NCBI RefSeq assembly: GCF_017357385.1
Contig: NZ_CP071633.1
Location: 124,001-188,000 of the forward strand
DNA length: 64,000 nt
Direction: 5' to 3'
Origin: Rhizobium sp. NZLR1
Lineage (GTDB): Bacteria > Pseudomonadota > Alphaproteobacteria > Rhizobiales > Rhizobiaceae
Both the position numbers and the translations under genes were made by a program. Within the stretch, counting starts at the first letter, position 1, and each line of letters begins with the position of its first letter. The notes beneath the pieces were generated by a model. That model was not told where the DNA came from. It did not search any database and was given only the letters and a program-made list of their open reading frames with translations. Positions 1 through 9,527 of the stretch are shown in pieces.

Positions 1-171
1 TTCCGCGACCCCGGGCTCGCCAATGTCACCATTTCACCGCATGCCGCCGGCCACACCGAAGAGGCGCATCTCGCCCAGGGACAGGCCATGGTGGATGAGA
101 TCGGCCGGCTGCTTCGCCGGGAGCCTCTCCGCCACGAGGTCACCCGCGTCATGCTCGACCGGATGGCATGA
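1..171 (+). CDS. D-2-hydroxyacid dehydrogenase, C-terminal fragment (cut by window edge)
   Basis: Frame 1 is open from the first base to a TGA at 169-171 and gives 56 residues. The fragment contains a TISPHAAGHT stretch and ends PLRHEVTRVMLDRMA. This matches the tail of NAD-dependent 2-hydroxyacid dehydrogenases, where the His in the PH motif is the catalytic acid/base partner and the end packs on the NAD domain. The rest of the gene lies outside the window, so the substrate cannot be inferred. The stop overlaps a possible ATG of the next gene (ATGA), which suggests co-transcription with the enolase-superfamily enzyme and a role in sugar-acid or hydroxyacid metabolism. Confidence 0.7.
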   Translation, partial: FRDPGLANVTISPHAAGHTEEAHLAQGQAMVDEIGRLLRREPLRHEVTRVMLDRMA

Positions 172-197
172 TCGTGGACAAAGGCATTGGAGGTTCC

Positions 198-1589
198 GTG
201 ACGGCGCCACGCATCAGGATCATCGAGATCGACGCCTTCGAGCGCGATATCAGGCTGCGCCTGCCGTTCCGCTTCGGCGCGGCCACCCTCGAAAAGGCGC
301 CGCAGGCCTTCATCAGGGTCCGTGTCGAGGATGAAAAGGGACGAACCGCCATCGGCGGCGCCGCCGAAATGATGGTGCCGAAATGGTTCGACAAAAACCC
401 GGTGCTGACGCCGGCTGAGAATGTCGATCAATTGCGCGCCTCGATCCGCGCCGCTGCCGCCGCGTCGCTCGAAGCGTCCGTGGCGACGACGTTGTTTACC
501 GCCGCCCGCGTCAACGAGATCGAGACCATACGCCGTCTGCCTGGAAATCCCCTGGCTGCCGGTTTCGGTCCTTCGCTCATCGCCCGCGCCGCACTCGATG
601 CCTATTGCCGTCTTGCCGGCATTTCTTTCTTCGATGCGGTGCGCCGCAACCTCATCGGCATTGGCGGTCATACGCTGCCCGGTGATATCGATGCGGGTAC
701 CGTGTCGGCGACGCTGGCCGATCTTCGCCCTGCCGGCTCGATTTCGGCACGGCATACGATCGGGCTTGTCGACCCGATCACCGAGGGCGATATCGCCGAT
801 CCCGTCGGTGACAGCTTGCCGCAGAGCCTGGAGGCGGTGGTTGCGCACTATGGCAACCGCTGGTTCAAGATCAAACTTTCGGGCGGGATCGATGCCGATC
901 TCGACCGCCTGACGCGGATCGCCGCCGTGTTGGACCGTATGCCCGACTATCGGGTGACGTTCGACGGCAACGAACAGTTCGGCGCCGCCGAACAGCTCGC
1001 CGCCTTATTGGCGCGGATCGAGGCGACGCCCCGACTGGCGCGGCTGCGTGCGGCCATAACCTTTGTCGAACAGCCGTTCTCGCGTGCGATCACCATGGAA
1101 ACGCCGCTCGGCGATCTCGCGGCGCGATTGCCCTTCCTGATCGATGAGAGCGACGACGGCGACGGCGCCTTCGCCCGCGCCCGGGGGCTCGGTTATACCG
1201 GCGTCTCCTCCAAAACCTGCAAGGGCATCTATCGCTCGCTGATGAAGGCGATCCGCATCAGAACCGGAACCGGGCCGGGACTGTTCCTCTCCGGCGAGGA
1301 TCTGACCTGCCAGGCCGGGCTTGCCGTGCAGCAGGATCTGGCGCTGGTCTCGCTGCTTGGCCTCTCCCATGTCGAACGCAACGGTCATCACTATGTGGCC
1401 GGCATGCAGGGTGCGCCGCAGGCGGAGAAGGCGCGCTTTGCCGCGGCCCATCCCGATCTTTACGAGCAGGGAGCCACGGGGCCGCTCCTGTCGATCCGCG
1501 ACGGCCGGATCGCCATCGCTTCGCTCGGGACGATCGGCTATGCCAGCGGCGCCTTGCCCGATTTCGAAGCGATGAAGCCGCTCACATGA
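198..1589 (+). CDS. Enolase-superfamily (mandelate racemase/muconate lactonizing-like) enzyme
   Basis: Encodes about 463 residues. Visible landmarks are a KIKLSGG stretch, FDGNEQF, FVEQPF, IDES and SSKTCKG. In the enolase superfamily these correspond to the barrel lysines and the three acidic Mg2+ ligands on successive strands. Such enzymes abstract a proton alpha to a carboxylate and act as racemases, dehydratases or lactonizing enzymes; the substrate is not readable here. I prefer the GTG at 198 because GGAGG sits at 189-193. The alternative is ATG at 168, which overlaps the upstream stop and would add ten residues but has no clear ribosome site. Probably co-transcribed with the hydroxyacid dehydrogenase before it. 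Confidence 0.7.
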   Translation: MTAPRIRIIEIDAFERDIRLRLPFRFGAATLEKAPQAFIRVRVEDEKGRTAIGGAAEMMVPKWFDKNPVLTPAENVDQLRASIRAAAAASLEASVATTLFTAARVNEIETIRRLPGNPLAAGFGPSLIARAALDAYCRLAGISFFDAVRRNLIGIGGHTLPGDIDAGTVSATLADLRPAGSISARHTIGLVDPITEGDIADPVGDSLPQSLEAVVAHYGNRWFKIKLSGGIDADLDRLTRIAAVLDRMPDYRVTFDGNEQFGAAEQLAALLARIEATPRLARLRAAITFVEQPFSRAITMETPLGDLAARLPFLIDESDDGDGAFARARGLGYTGVSSKTCKGIYRSLMKAIRIRTGTGPGLFLSGEDLTCQAGLAVQQDLALVSLLGLSHVERNGHHYVAGMQGAPQAEKARFAAAHPDLYEQGATGPLLSIRDGRIAIASLGTIGYASGALPDFEAMKPLT

Positions 1590-1696
1590 CATCAACCGAT
1601 GTTCACACCGGCCGATCGATCATCGGTCTCTATCCGGCGACCCAGCCCTGCAACATCGAGGATTTCGCCGCCTGGCGCGCCACGCACGGCCGCTAA
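1586..1696 (+). CDS. Short ORF of 36 codons, translationally coupled, unknown
   Basis: An ATG at 1586 overlaps the stop of the enolase-superfamily gene (ATGA) and opens a frame of 36 residues ending in TAA at 1696. It begins MTSTDVHTGRS and contains IIGLYPATQP. I do not recognise it. The ATGA coupling is what a real next gene in the operon would show, while the length suggests a gene cut short just before the convergent patatin gene. It could be the 5' remnant of a third metabolic gene, or simply non-functional. Confidence 0.3.
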   Translation: MTSTDVHTGRSIIGLYPATQPCNIEDFAAWRATHGR

Positions 1697-1733
1697 ATGC
1701 AGATGATTCCAGGCCGGATCGAGTGACGTTCGA

Positions 1734-2933
1734 TCAGCGAAAAACCGGGCTGTCTCTCCACAGGGTTCCAGCCATCAGCTCGGCATATCCGAGATTATAG
1801 ACGGCCCGCATGTAGTTTGTGTTGAACGGGTCGAGCATGGAATAGGGAACCTGCACGTCGATCGACGCGAGATGGAAACGCGCGCCTGTCAGTTTCGAAT
1901 AGTTATAGAGGGCCGTCAGCGCGCTTTGCGTCTGGGATTTGACGAAAATCGAGAAGGCTCTTGCGACCACGGATAGCGTCTTGTCGGGCGTCTTGGCAAA
2001 TTCCGGCATGAGCGCATTGTTGACGATCACGTAGAAATTGACGGTGGCCCGTTTCGTCGGCCCGAGGCGATGGGAACTCGTGAGCAGAGCTTGCGGCAGC
2101 ATGAGGACCTGAGAGGCGGAACCTCCATCCGAGTGCATTTCCTCGAAGTGGCGTCCTCCGGACCGGGCCTTGATCATCACTGCCGGATAAACGCCCGGTA
2201 TGCTTGCCGAAGCCACCATGATGTCCTGAAACAGCCTCAGCGCATCCGGTCGGCCGCTGATCGCGATGGCGCCCATGTTCCACACGACGGCTCTCTGCGT
2301 GTCGAGATTGGTCGTCAGAACGAGGAGACGGCGGCCTTTGCGATGCTCGGCAGCAACCTGCCGCAGTATCGCCGGCGTGATGAATTGCTCGACCATTCGC
2401 CGCAATGGATCGGCCCTGAGCAAACTCGGGCCAAACAATCCGCCGGCTCGCTTGCTGCGGGCAAGCTCTTCGGCGACGCCGCTGGTGTAGAGGTGCACCA
2501 GAGTATCGTCATAGGAGGGTCCGAGGAATGCAAAAGGCGCGATCAGAGCGCCGGTGCTGACGCCGGTCACGACATCGAACTCAGGACGGGTTTTCATCAC
2601 GCTCCATGCGGAAAGCACGCCGACGCTGAAGGCGCCGCCGGCGCCGCCACCTGAAATCATCAGTGCGTCGACGCAATCCCGCCTGGTGGCGGGGTCCCAA
2701 TCGAGGAGGTCTTTCGGCGCTTCGTCGAGCCGGGCATCCAGATATGTCCGGATCTCGCCATAACCGGCAATCGAAGCCGTCTCCGCCTCCTTCGCATCGA
2801 GCGCCCTGTCCATGGTCTCGGTGCATCCGGACAGGATAAGGGCGAAAGAGAGGAAGGCGATCAGTGCCCGCGTCAAGCTCTTCCCAAGAGGCTTGACTGC
2901 GGGGAGGTCCGTAACCACCACGCCCGTCTCCAT
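1734..2933 (-). CDS. Patatin-like phospholipase lipoprotein
   Basis: 399 residues from the ATG at 2933. The N-terminus reads as a lipoprotein signal: hydrophobic residues 23-35 and then LSGC with Cys37, so the mature protein should be lipid-anchored. The patatin fold is visible: a glycine-rich oxyanion motif GGGAGG at 95-100, the nucleophile elbow GVSTG at 124-128 (Ser126) and a later SDGG carrying the catalytic Asp. Patatins hydrolyse acyl esters of phospholipids with a Ser-Asp dyad. The frame stays open upstream into the pump gene, but that extension lacks a signal sequence. It lies 133 nt downstream of the RND permease on the same strand, so an efflux-operon transcript may reach it. Acyl substrate unknown. 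Confidence 0.8.
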   Translation of the reverse strand: METGVVVTDLPAVKPLGKSLTRALIAFLSFALILSGCTETMDRALDAKEAETASIAGYGEIRTYLDARLDEAPKDLLDWDPATRRDCVDALMISGGGAGGAFSVGVLSAWSVMKTRPEFDVVTGVSTGALIAPFAFLGPSYDDTLVHLYTSGVAEELARSKRAGGLFGPSLLRADPLRRMVEQFITPAILRQVAAEHRKGRRLLVLTTNLDTQRAVVWNMGAIAISGRPDALRLFQDIMVASASIPGVYPAVMIKARSGGRHFEEMHSDGGSASQVLMLPQALLTSSHRLGPTKRATVNFYVIVNNALMPEFAKTPDKTLSVVARAFSIFVKSQTQSALTALYNYSKLTGARFHLASIDVQVPYSMLDPFNTNYMRAVYNLGYAELMAGTLWRDSPVFR

Positions 2934-3066
2934 CAGATGGCAGGACGCGCAGGCGGCACGAGGCCGCCTGCGGGGGAACACGTCCCGCGGTCTCGTTCCG
3001 TAGGGACTTCGACCGAAGAGGTTGCCATGAGGGTCACCGGGCATCGCCCGCCGAGAGGAGTCATCT

Positions 3067-6000
3067 CTAAGCTTGCCCTCGCTTCGAAAGTTCGGGCTTG
3101 AAGCTGATCGCTGCATGATCGTTGGATGCATGCGGCTCTTCTTCGCCGGCGTTTTCCTGGCCGAACCCGGCCCGGTGCACGAGGCGCTTGAGCGCCTCGT
3201 GCAGATCGTCGACGAAGGTGAAGATGACGGGGATGACGATGAGGCTGAGCAGCGTCGACATCATCACGCCGCCGATCACCACGATCGCCATCGGCTGCCG
3301 GAAGCTGGAATCGCCGCCGGTCAGGCTAAGCGCGACCGGAAGCATGCCGGATGCCATGGCGATGGTGGTCATGATGATCGGCCGCGCGCGCTTGTGGCAG
3401 GCATCCACGAGCGCTTCGAACCGCGGCATGCCCTGGCGGCGCGACATGATCGCATATTCGATGAGAAGGATGGAATTCTTCGTCACCACGCCCATGAGCA
3501 TGAGCAGCCCGATGACGGCCGACATCGAGAAGCTGGTTCCGGTTGCCACCAGCGGCAGGAGCGCACCGCCGAGCGAGAGCGGCAGGGCCATCAGAAGCGT
3601 GAACGGCTGAAGGAAGTCGTGGAAGAGCAGGACGAGGATCGCATAGATGCAGAACACCCCGATCGACATCGCCAGGCCAAAGCTCTGGAACAGCTCCGAA
3701 CTGCGCTGAAGTTCGCCTTGTTCGACAAGATTGACGCCCGACGGCAGATGCCGGAGCGCCGGCAGCGCCTGCGCCTCGCGGTTGACGTCGCCCAAGATGC
3801 GGCCGTTGAGTTCGACGGAAACGGTGACGTTGCGCATCCGATCGATGCGATCGATCTCGGAGGGACTGCCGCCGATCCGGATATCGGCAATCGATCCGAG
3901 GTCGACATTGCCGTTCGTTCCGGCCACCCGCATGTTCTTGATGTCATCGAGCTTCGTGCGTGTCTCAGGGCTGAAGCGGACGACGATGGGAACCTGGCGC
4001 TGCGGCAGGTTGAGCTTCGGCAGATCGGCGGAATATTCCCCATTCGTCGCCACGCGCACGGCCTCGGCTATGGCACTTGAGGTCACCCCAAGTGCCGCGG
4101 CGCGCGCAAAATCGGGCGTGATCTGGATCTCCGGCGCCTGCCTCGCTGCGGTCGACGTCACCGCGCCGATACCCTGCAAGGTGCGCAACTGCTCTTCGAG
4201 CGCCGTGCTTGCGCTGTCCAGCGCGTTGGCATCGTCGCTGGCAAGGGTGATCTCCAACTTCGTACCGTTGCCGCCGCCGCCGACCGCGACACGCACGCCT
4301 GACAGAACCGAAAGAGCCTGCCGGATGTCGTTTTCGATTTCCGACTGTTTACGATCGCGCTCGCCGATGGGCGACAGCACGGCGACGATCGTCGCGGATC
4401 CGACGCTGCTCGTGGTGCTGGAGTCGGGGCCGCCGCCCTGGGATGCGGAACCGACCGCGGAAAAGACACGCGTCACGTCCTGGAGCTTGCCGACGATATC
4501 GGCGGCTTGCCTGGTCGCAGCATCCGTCTGCTCAATGGCGGCGCCGGGTTGCATCGTCAGCGTGATCTGGGCGCGCGCGTCGTCGGAAGCAGGCAGGAAG
4601 CCGGATTTCAGGAGTGGGATCGTTGCAAGCGAAAGCGCGACGACGACGGCGGTCACGGCCACCGTGATCTTCCTGTGGTTCATGGCGGCTTTTACGATTG
4701 CCAGATAGGCGCGCATGATGCGGCCATCCCGCTCCTCCGTCGGATGGGCCTTCATGAAATAGGCGGCCATCATCGGCGTCAGCAGCCGGGCGACGACGAG
4801 CGAGGCGAGGACCGCGACCGCGGCGGTGATGCCGAACTGGCGGAATATCAGTCCCGGTATGCCGCTCATGAAGGCCGTCGGCAGGAAGACGGCGACTAGC
4901 GTGAAGGTGGTTGCGATGACGGCGAGCCCGATCTCGTCGGCTGCCTCCAAGGCGGCGTCGATCGGCCGCTTGCCCATCTGCAGGTGGCGGGCGATGTTCT
5001 CGACTTCGACGATGGCGTCGTCGACGAGGATGCCGACCACGAGCGACAGCGCCAGCAAGGTGACGATATTCAGGCTGAAGCCGGCGAGGTACATGACGAG
5101 GAAGGTCGGGATGACCGACAGGGGCAGGGCCACGGCCGACAGGAGCGTCGCACGCCAGTCTCGCAGGAAGAGCCAGACGACGACGATCGCCAGAAACGCC
5201 CCTTCGTACAGCATCTCCATCGAGCCGTTGTAGTTGTCGATGATCGGCCCGAGTGTGCTGTAGGCTTCGTCGATCTCGACGTTGGAATGCTTGGCTGCGA
5301 ACTGTTTGATCGCCTTGTCGACATCGGCCGCGACACCGCTGTCCGAAAACCCGTTCGAGCGCTTGATCTCGACGGCGACCACGGGTTTGCCGTCGAGATA
5401 GGCCATCGAGGAGCGTTCGGCGAAGCTGTCCGTGACGGACGCGACGTCGTCGAGGCGAACCTGCTGCCCGGTTGCCAGGGGAATTCTCAGTTCCTTCAGG
5501 GCATCGACGGATGCGACGGCGCCGAGCGTGCGTAATGTCTGACGGGTGCCGCCGATTTCTCCGAGGCCACCCGATGTATCCGCCTGAACCGACTTCAACT
5601 GGGCCGACACCGTCTGCGCCGTGACGCCGAAGGCGGCCATCGTCGTGGGATCGAGGTCGACGTGAACCTCTCGGTCGACGCCGCCGATGCGATTGACCTG
5701 CCCGACGCCCGGTACCGACAGGAGCGCTTTGGTCAGATCGTTGTCGATGAACCAGGAGAGCTCGGTTTCGTTGAGGGCGGCAGACCGGATGGCATAGGTG
5801 ACCAGCGCCGAATTCTGCACGGTAACCTTGGTCACGCTTGGCGTTTGCATCTGCGCCGGCAGATCCGTCTTGGCGCTGTCCACGGCATTGCGGACCTCGT
5901 TCAGGGCGGTTTCGCTGTCCTTCTCCAGTTTGAAGGAGACGCTGATCGACACCGTGCCGTCGGTGATCGTCGTGGTGACATGGTCGAGATAGCTCAGCGA

Positions 6001-6216
6001 GGCAAGACTGTCCTCGATCGTGCGGGCGACCTCGGTTTCGAGCTGCGCCGGCGCGGCGCCGTCGAGCGTCGCGGTGACCTTGATGGTCGGGAGATCCATA
6101 TCGGGGAAGTTTTGCACCGGCAGATGCTTGAAGGCCAGCAAGCCGCCGACGGCCAGCATCACAAAGAGCAGTATCGCCGGTACGGGATTGCGGATCGAAA
6201 ATGCGGAAAAGTTCAT
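3067..6216 (-). CDS. RND efflux pump permease (AcrB/HAE1-type)
   Basis: 1049 residues, the usual length of hydrophobe/amphiphile RND permeases. It begins MNFSAFSIRNPVPAILLF (TM1), followed by the periplasmic porter segment with PDMDLPTIKV. A second half begins after a hydrophobic block near residue 520. The TM4 signature LVDDAIVEVEN carries the paired Asp residues needed for proton relay. It should export drugs, solvents or lipophilic compounds from periplasm and inner leaflet in a tripartite complex. Its start codon overlaps the stop of the adaptor gene (6214-6218), so the two are translationally coupled. The outer-membrane channel is probably the lipoprotein at 9614-11065. Confidence 0.92.
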   Translation of the reverse strand: MNFSAFSIRNPVPAILLFVMLAVGGLLAFKHLPVQNFPDMDLPTIKVTATLDGAAPAQLETEVARTIEDSLASLSYLDHVTTTITDGTVSISVSFKLEKDSETALNEVRNAVDSAKTDLPAQMQTPSVTKVTVQNSALVTYAIRSAALNETELSWFIDNDLTKALLSVPGVGQVNRIGGVDREVHVDLDPTTMAAFGVTAQTVSAQLKSVQADTSGGLGEIGGTRQTLRTLGAVASVDALKELRIPLATGQQVRLDDVASVTDSFAERSSMAYLDGKPVVAVEIKRSNGFSDSGVAADVDKAIKQFAAKHSNVEIDEAYSTLGPIIDNYNGSMEMLYEGAFLAIVVVWLFLRDWRATLLSAVALPLSVIPTFLVMYLAGFSLNIVTLLALSLVVGILVDDAIVEVENIARHLQMGKRPIDAALEAADEIGLAVIATTFTLVAVFLPTAFMSGIPGLIFRQFGITAAVAVLASLVVARLLTPMMAAYFMKAHPTEERDGRIMRAYLAIVKAAMNHRKITVAVTAVVVALSLATIPLLKSGFLPASDDARAQITLTMQPGAAIEQTDAATRQAADIVGKLQDVTRVFSAVGSASQGGGPDSSTTSSVGSATIVAVLSPIGERDRKQSEIENDIRQALSVLSGVRVAVGGGGNGTKLEITLASDDANALDSASTALEEQLRTLQGIGAVTSTAARQAPEIQITPDFARAAALGVTSSAIAEAVRVATNGEYSADLPKLNLPQRQVPIVVRFSPETRTKLDDIKNMRVAGTNGNVDLGSIADIRIGGSPSEIDRIDRMRNVTVSVELNGRILGDVNREAQALPALRHLPSGVNLVEQGELQRSSELFQSFGLAMSIGVFCIYAILVLLFHDFLQPFTLLMALPLSLGGALLPLVATGTSFSMSAVIGLLMLMGVVTKNSILLIEYAIMSRRQGMPRFEALVDACHKRARPIIMTTIAMASGMLPVALSLTGGDSSFRQPMAIVVIGGVMMSTLLSLIVIPVIFTFVDDLHEALKRLVHRAGFGQENAGEEEPHASNDHAAISFKPELSKRGQA

Positions 6217-7313
6217 CAGCCTTCTCCCGCAATCTTGACGAGATCGTTGTCCGACAGAAAGGCTCCGCCCGAGGTCACGACGCGCGCCGACGTGTCTAGC
6301 CCCGAGACGATCTCGACCTCGCCGCCGTTGCGGCGGCCGGTCTCCACCCGCACCCGTCTGACCCGCTTGTCCTCGCTTCTCGTGAAGACGTAGTTGATCC
6401 CGTCACGGAAGACGATCGCCGTCTCCGGAACCGTCAGCGCCGGCGTTGTCCTCAATTCGATGGTGCCGGTGACGTAAAGGCCGGTGCGCGGGTGAATGTC
6501 CTCGGGAAGCGCGACATAGACGATCGCCCGGCTGGTATTGGTGTCGACCGAAGGTCCGACGAGCCTCACCTTGCCCTGAATGCGTCCGTCCGGCCCATCG
6601 ATATCGACGCTCAATCCTTCCGAGATGCGCGCGAGGTAACGGGCGGACACCTCGGCCTGCCATTCGACCCGCTGCTGGCGGACCAGCCGAAACAATTCGC
6701 TGCCGGAGGAGACGACCGAGCCGAGCTCGGCCGAGCGCGAGGTTATCAGCCCGTCATCGACGGCGGTGACGGTCGTCTGGCCGAGCTTGATCTTCTGGCT
6801 GTCGAGTGCTGCCTCCTCAGACGTAAGGCTTGCCGTCGCCGTCTGTTCGTCGGCGAGATATTCGACGATCTTCTCGTCCGAAAGCGCACCCGAAGGACGA
6901 AGCTGCCGAGCCCGGTCGGCATTGGCCTTCGCCTTTGTCAGGTTTGCCTGAGCGGTGACGACGGCTGCCTCCTGCTTGCGAAGGTCGGCCTGTACGCTGT
7001 CCTGCGACATCAGCGCGAGGACCTGCCCCTTCTTAACCACGGAGCCGACGTCGGCCAGGATTTCGGTGACGCGCAGACCGCTCGTCTCGGAAGCGATGAT
7101 GGCTTCCTGCCAGGGTTTCAGCCAGCCGCTGGCGGGAACGGTTTCCGGCCAGTCCCGCTCAGCCGGCGTCACCAGCGAGACGGTCAGGGCGGGTGCGGCG
7201 GATTGATCCGCCATAACGCTGCGCAGGGGAAGCAGAAGTGCTGCCGCGGCAACAGCGGCGGCGAACAATCCGGATGGTTTTCTCAACGATGCACTCCTTA
7301 TGGGGAAAGGCAT
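6216..7313 (-). CDS. RND efflux periplasmic adaptor (membrane fusion protein)
   Basis: 365 residues with an N-terminal signal region (hydrophobic AAAVAAAALLLPL). The barrel-sandwich/lipoyl halves and an alpha-hairpin are visible in the stretch with repeated AQANLTKAKA-type residues. The C-terminal part holds beta-barrel and membrane-proximal segments (VPETAIVFRDG). It bridges the RND permease to the outer-membrane factor. I list the ATG at 7313. A TTG at 7286 has a better ribosome site (AAGGAG read from 7299 to 7294, 7-nt spacing) and would still leave a complete signal peptide, so it may be the true start. The gene is divergent from the response regulator and lies downstream of the four-half-site operator at 7427-7462. 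Confidence 0.88.
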   Translation of the reverse strand: MPFPIRSASLRKPSGLFAAAVAAAALLLPLRSVMADQSAAPALTVSLVTPAERDWPETVPASGWLKPWQEAIIASETSGLRVTEILADVGSVVKKGQVLALMSQDSVQADLRKQEAAVVTAQANLTKAKANADRARQLRPSGALSDEKIVEYLADEQTATASLTSEEAALDSQKIKLGQTTVTAVDDGLITSRSAELGSVVSSGSELFRLVRQQRVEWQAEVSARYLARISEGLSVDIDGPDGRIQGKVRLVGPSVDTNTSRAIVYVALPEDIHPRTGLYVTGTIELRTTPALTVPETAIVFRDGINYVFTRSEDKRVRRVRVETGRRNGGEVEIVSGLDTSARVVTSGGAFLSDNDLVKIAGEG

Positions 7314-7426
7314 AGGCGCCTTTTCCCGATCCGCGCCGCTGCGACGAAGGAACGCGGTTCATGCCGCTGCAACCCGCCGGTCTCGGCTCGTGTCGATGTC
7401 ATGGCAGGATAAGTAACGGGGCGAAC

Positions 7427-7462
7427 GTTAAGTGCGGTCAAGTTCGTGTTAAGTTAGGTAAA
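7427..7462 (-). promoter_or_regulatory. Four-half-site operator upstream of the RND pump operon
   Basis: Read on the minus strand this is TTTAC-N5-TTAAC-N6-TTGAC-N5-TTAAC, with half-site starts spaced 10, 11 and 10 nt. The same spacing recurs at 9528-9563 and 11098-11133. Tandem direct half-sites on a 10-bp helical repeat are typical of OmpR-family regulators, and GTAAA-N5-GTAAA is the known CpxR consensus. The site lies between the pump operon and the divergent regulator gene and could serve both. The direct reading is the spacing and sequence; binding by the regulator at 7525 is inferred. Confidence 0.6.
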
Positions 7463-7524
7463 ACCCGGTCACGCGACGGTGTTTGTGCTGTATGGCTTGC
7501 CGGGATCAATGACGGACGAAGTGA

Positions 7525-8211
7525 ATGAACAAGGTTCTCCTCATCGACGATGATGCCGAGCTGACGACGCTTCTGCAGGAATATCTGGTCGAGGAAGGAT
7601 ATGACGTCGTAACGGATACGGACGGTCGCGCTGCCATTGCGGCGGCGGCCGGCAATACGGTCGATATCATCGTGCTCGACATCATGATGCCCCGGCTGAA
7701 CGGGATCGAGGTTCTGCAGAGGATCAGGAAGCTCAGCCAGGTCCCAGTGCTGATGCTGACCGCAAGAGGCGATGACGTCGACAGGATATCGGGTCTCAAT
7801 CTCGGCGCCGACGATTATGTGCCGAAGCCCTGCTCGCCGGGCGAGCTGGCGGCAAGGCTGCGCGCCATCCTTCGCCGGGCCGGTCAGCCGGCAACAGGCG
7901 CGTCGACCGACACGATCAGGGCTGGGCAGCTCGCGATCCATCCGGGCAGCAGGATCGCCGAATGGCGCGGCGAAACCCTGGAGCTCACCGGCACCGAGTT
8001 CAGCCTGCTCGAGGTGCTTGCGCGCTCAGCCGGCCAGCTCGTGTCGAAACAGGATATTTCCAAACGGGCTTTCGGAAAGCCGCTGACCCCGTTCGACCGC
8101 CGTATCGACGTCCATATCAGCAGCGTTCGCCAGAAGCTCGGACTGAGGGAGGACGGTCAATCCTGGATCCAGTCCGTCCGCGGTCAAGGCTATCAACTTC
8201 TCGTGGACTGA
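7525..8211 (+). CDS. OmpR/CpxR-family response regulator
   Basis: 228 residues. The receiver domain has an acidic pocket at Asp8-Asp10, phospho-acceptor Asp52 (VLDIMMP), Thr79 and Lys101 (KPCSPGE). The C-terminal winged helix spans about 130-228 and ends in the usual YRGVGY-like variant VRGQGYQLL. It resembles CpxR-type regulators. It is divergent from the RND pump operon and followed 2 nt later by its sensor kinase. The four-half-site operator 63 nt upstream suggests that it controls the pump and possibly itself. The two further copies of that operator suggest the outer-membrane factor and the DUF3313-type lipoprotein are also in its regulon. Confidence 0.9.
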   Translation: MNKVLLIDDDAELTTLLQEYLVEEGYDVVTDTDGRAAIAAAAGNTVDIIVLDIMMPRLNGIEVLQRIRKLSQVPVLMLTARGDDVDRISGLNLGADDYVPKPCSPGELAARLRAILRRAGQPATGASTDTIRAGQLAIHPGSRIAEWRGETLELTGTEFSLLEVLARSAGQLVSKQDISKRAFGKPLTPFDRRIDVHISSVRQKLGLREDGQSWIQSVRGQGYQLLVD

Positions 8212-8213
8212 CC

Positions 8214-9512
8214 ATGCGCCGACTCTTCTGGAAATTCTTCGCGATGATTTGGCTGACGCTTGCGACGACTCTCACGGTCATCATCGTGATCGTCAACCTC
8301 TTTCAGATCCCGCCCCCTGGCCGTGATCGGGAATACCAGGAGCGAGCGATCATTCTGAAGCTGACGGCGAACGTGCTCGCAAGGGATGGAGAGGACGCCG
8401 CGGCGCGCTTCATCCGCACAAGTGAAGATACGGTGCCGCTAGGCCTGACGCTTTCGAAAACCATGGAGTCGCCTGCCTGCGGAGACGAGGGCACGGCAGA
8501 GACGAGGTCCATCCTGAAAGACGGAATTTGCTACCGGATTTCCGTGGCGCCAGAAGCGAACTTCCTTCTCAACGTTGTGGACAACCTGGCGCTGCTGGTG
8601 CCCTGGCTTTCGATCTTCGTTTCGAGCACGGTCGCTGCGGCCGCGCTCGCCGGATACCTCATTCGTCCCGTCGTGCATCTGCGCGATGGGTTAAGCGCGC
8701 TTGCCCATGGTCGCTTCTACTTCCGCATCGGTGACAAGATGGCCGGCCGAAAGGATGAAGTCACGGCGCTTGCGCATGACTTCGATTCCACCGCCGCGCG
8801 ACTGCAGGAGCTGCAGAATGCACAGCAGAGGCTCTTTCACGACGTCTCTCATGAACTGCGCTCGCCGTTGTCCCGCCTGCAGGCCGCTGTCGGCGTGCTT
8901 CGGCAGAGCCCGGCCAAACTCGGCCTCATGCTGGATCGTATGGACCGGGAGGTCGAACGGCTCGACGCGCTGGTCGGCGAAGTTCTGACGCTTGCCAGGC
9001 TGACAGCCGGATCCGGCCTGCCGCTGAAAACGCAGACCGTGGATGTCATTGAACTCCTCAATGAAATTCTCGGCGACGCCGCATTCGAAGCCCAGGCGCG
9101 GGATGTCTCGATCACAAGGAGTGTCGACGGCGTCTTCCGCGCAGAGGTCGAAGGCGAGCTGATCTACCGGGCACTCGAAAATGTCGTGCGCAACGCCGTC
9201 AAATATACGGCCGAAAATACGCGCATATCCGTGTCTTGCGAGACGGCGGCCGAGCGCCTCAAAATCTGTGTCACCGATCAGGGGCCGGGTGTCAGGCGCG
9301 ACGAACTCGAGCGCATCTTCCAGCCGTTCGCACGCGGGAAAGAGGCTGTGCCGCGCGGCGGATACGGCTTGGGGCTTGCCATCACCCGGCAGGCCATCGA
9401 GCGCCATGGCGGGCGTGTGCATGCGTCATTGCCCGACGGCGGAGGCCTGGCAATCACCCTGGAGCTTCCAAGGCGGCCGACGTCCCCTGGCTCGGCTAAC
9501 CATCAAGCCTGA
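8214..9512 (+). CDS. Sensor histidine kinase (CpxA-like)
   Basis: 432 residues from the ATG 2 nt after the regulator stop; the frame is open upstream but that part is out-of-frame regulator sequence. TM1 is about 11-31, then a small periplasmic domain (32-123) and TM2 about 124-150. A HAMP linker follows, with RPVVHLRDGLSALAHG. The HisKA box FHDVSHELRSPLS has His213 as phosphorylation site. The ATPase domain has NVVRNAVKY, DQGPGV and a GGYGLGLAI-type G box. It senses an envelope signal and phosphorylates the regulator at 7525-8211. The periplasmic domain is short and gives no ligand hint. Confidence 0.9.
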   Translation: MRRLFWKFFAMIWLTLATTLTVIIVIVNLFQIPPPGRDREYQERAIILKLTANVLARDGEDAAARFIRTSEDTVPLGLTLSKTMESPACGDEGTAETRSILKDGICYRISVAPEANFLLNVVDNLALLVPWLSIFVSSTVAAAALAGYLIRPVVHLRDGLSALAHGRFYFRIGDKMAGRKDEVTALAHDFDSTAARLQELQNAQQRLFHDVSHELRSPLSRLQAAVGVLRQSPAKLGLMLDRMDREVERLDALVGEVLTLARLTAGSGLPLKTQTVDVIELLNEILGDAAFEAQARDVSITRSVDGVFRAEVEGELIYRALENVVRNAVKYTAENTRISVSCETAAERLKICVTDQGPGVRRDELERIFQPFARGKEAVPRGGYGLGLAITRQAIERHGGRVHASLPDGGGLAITLELPRRPTSPGSANHQA

Positions 9513-9527
9513 TCCGGCTGTCGCGAT

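Noticed and set aside
4532..6232. A 566-codon second frame on the minus strand within the RND permease
   Set aside because: Overlaps the pump gene in another frame; composition dominated by Arg/His typical of shadow frames.
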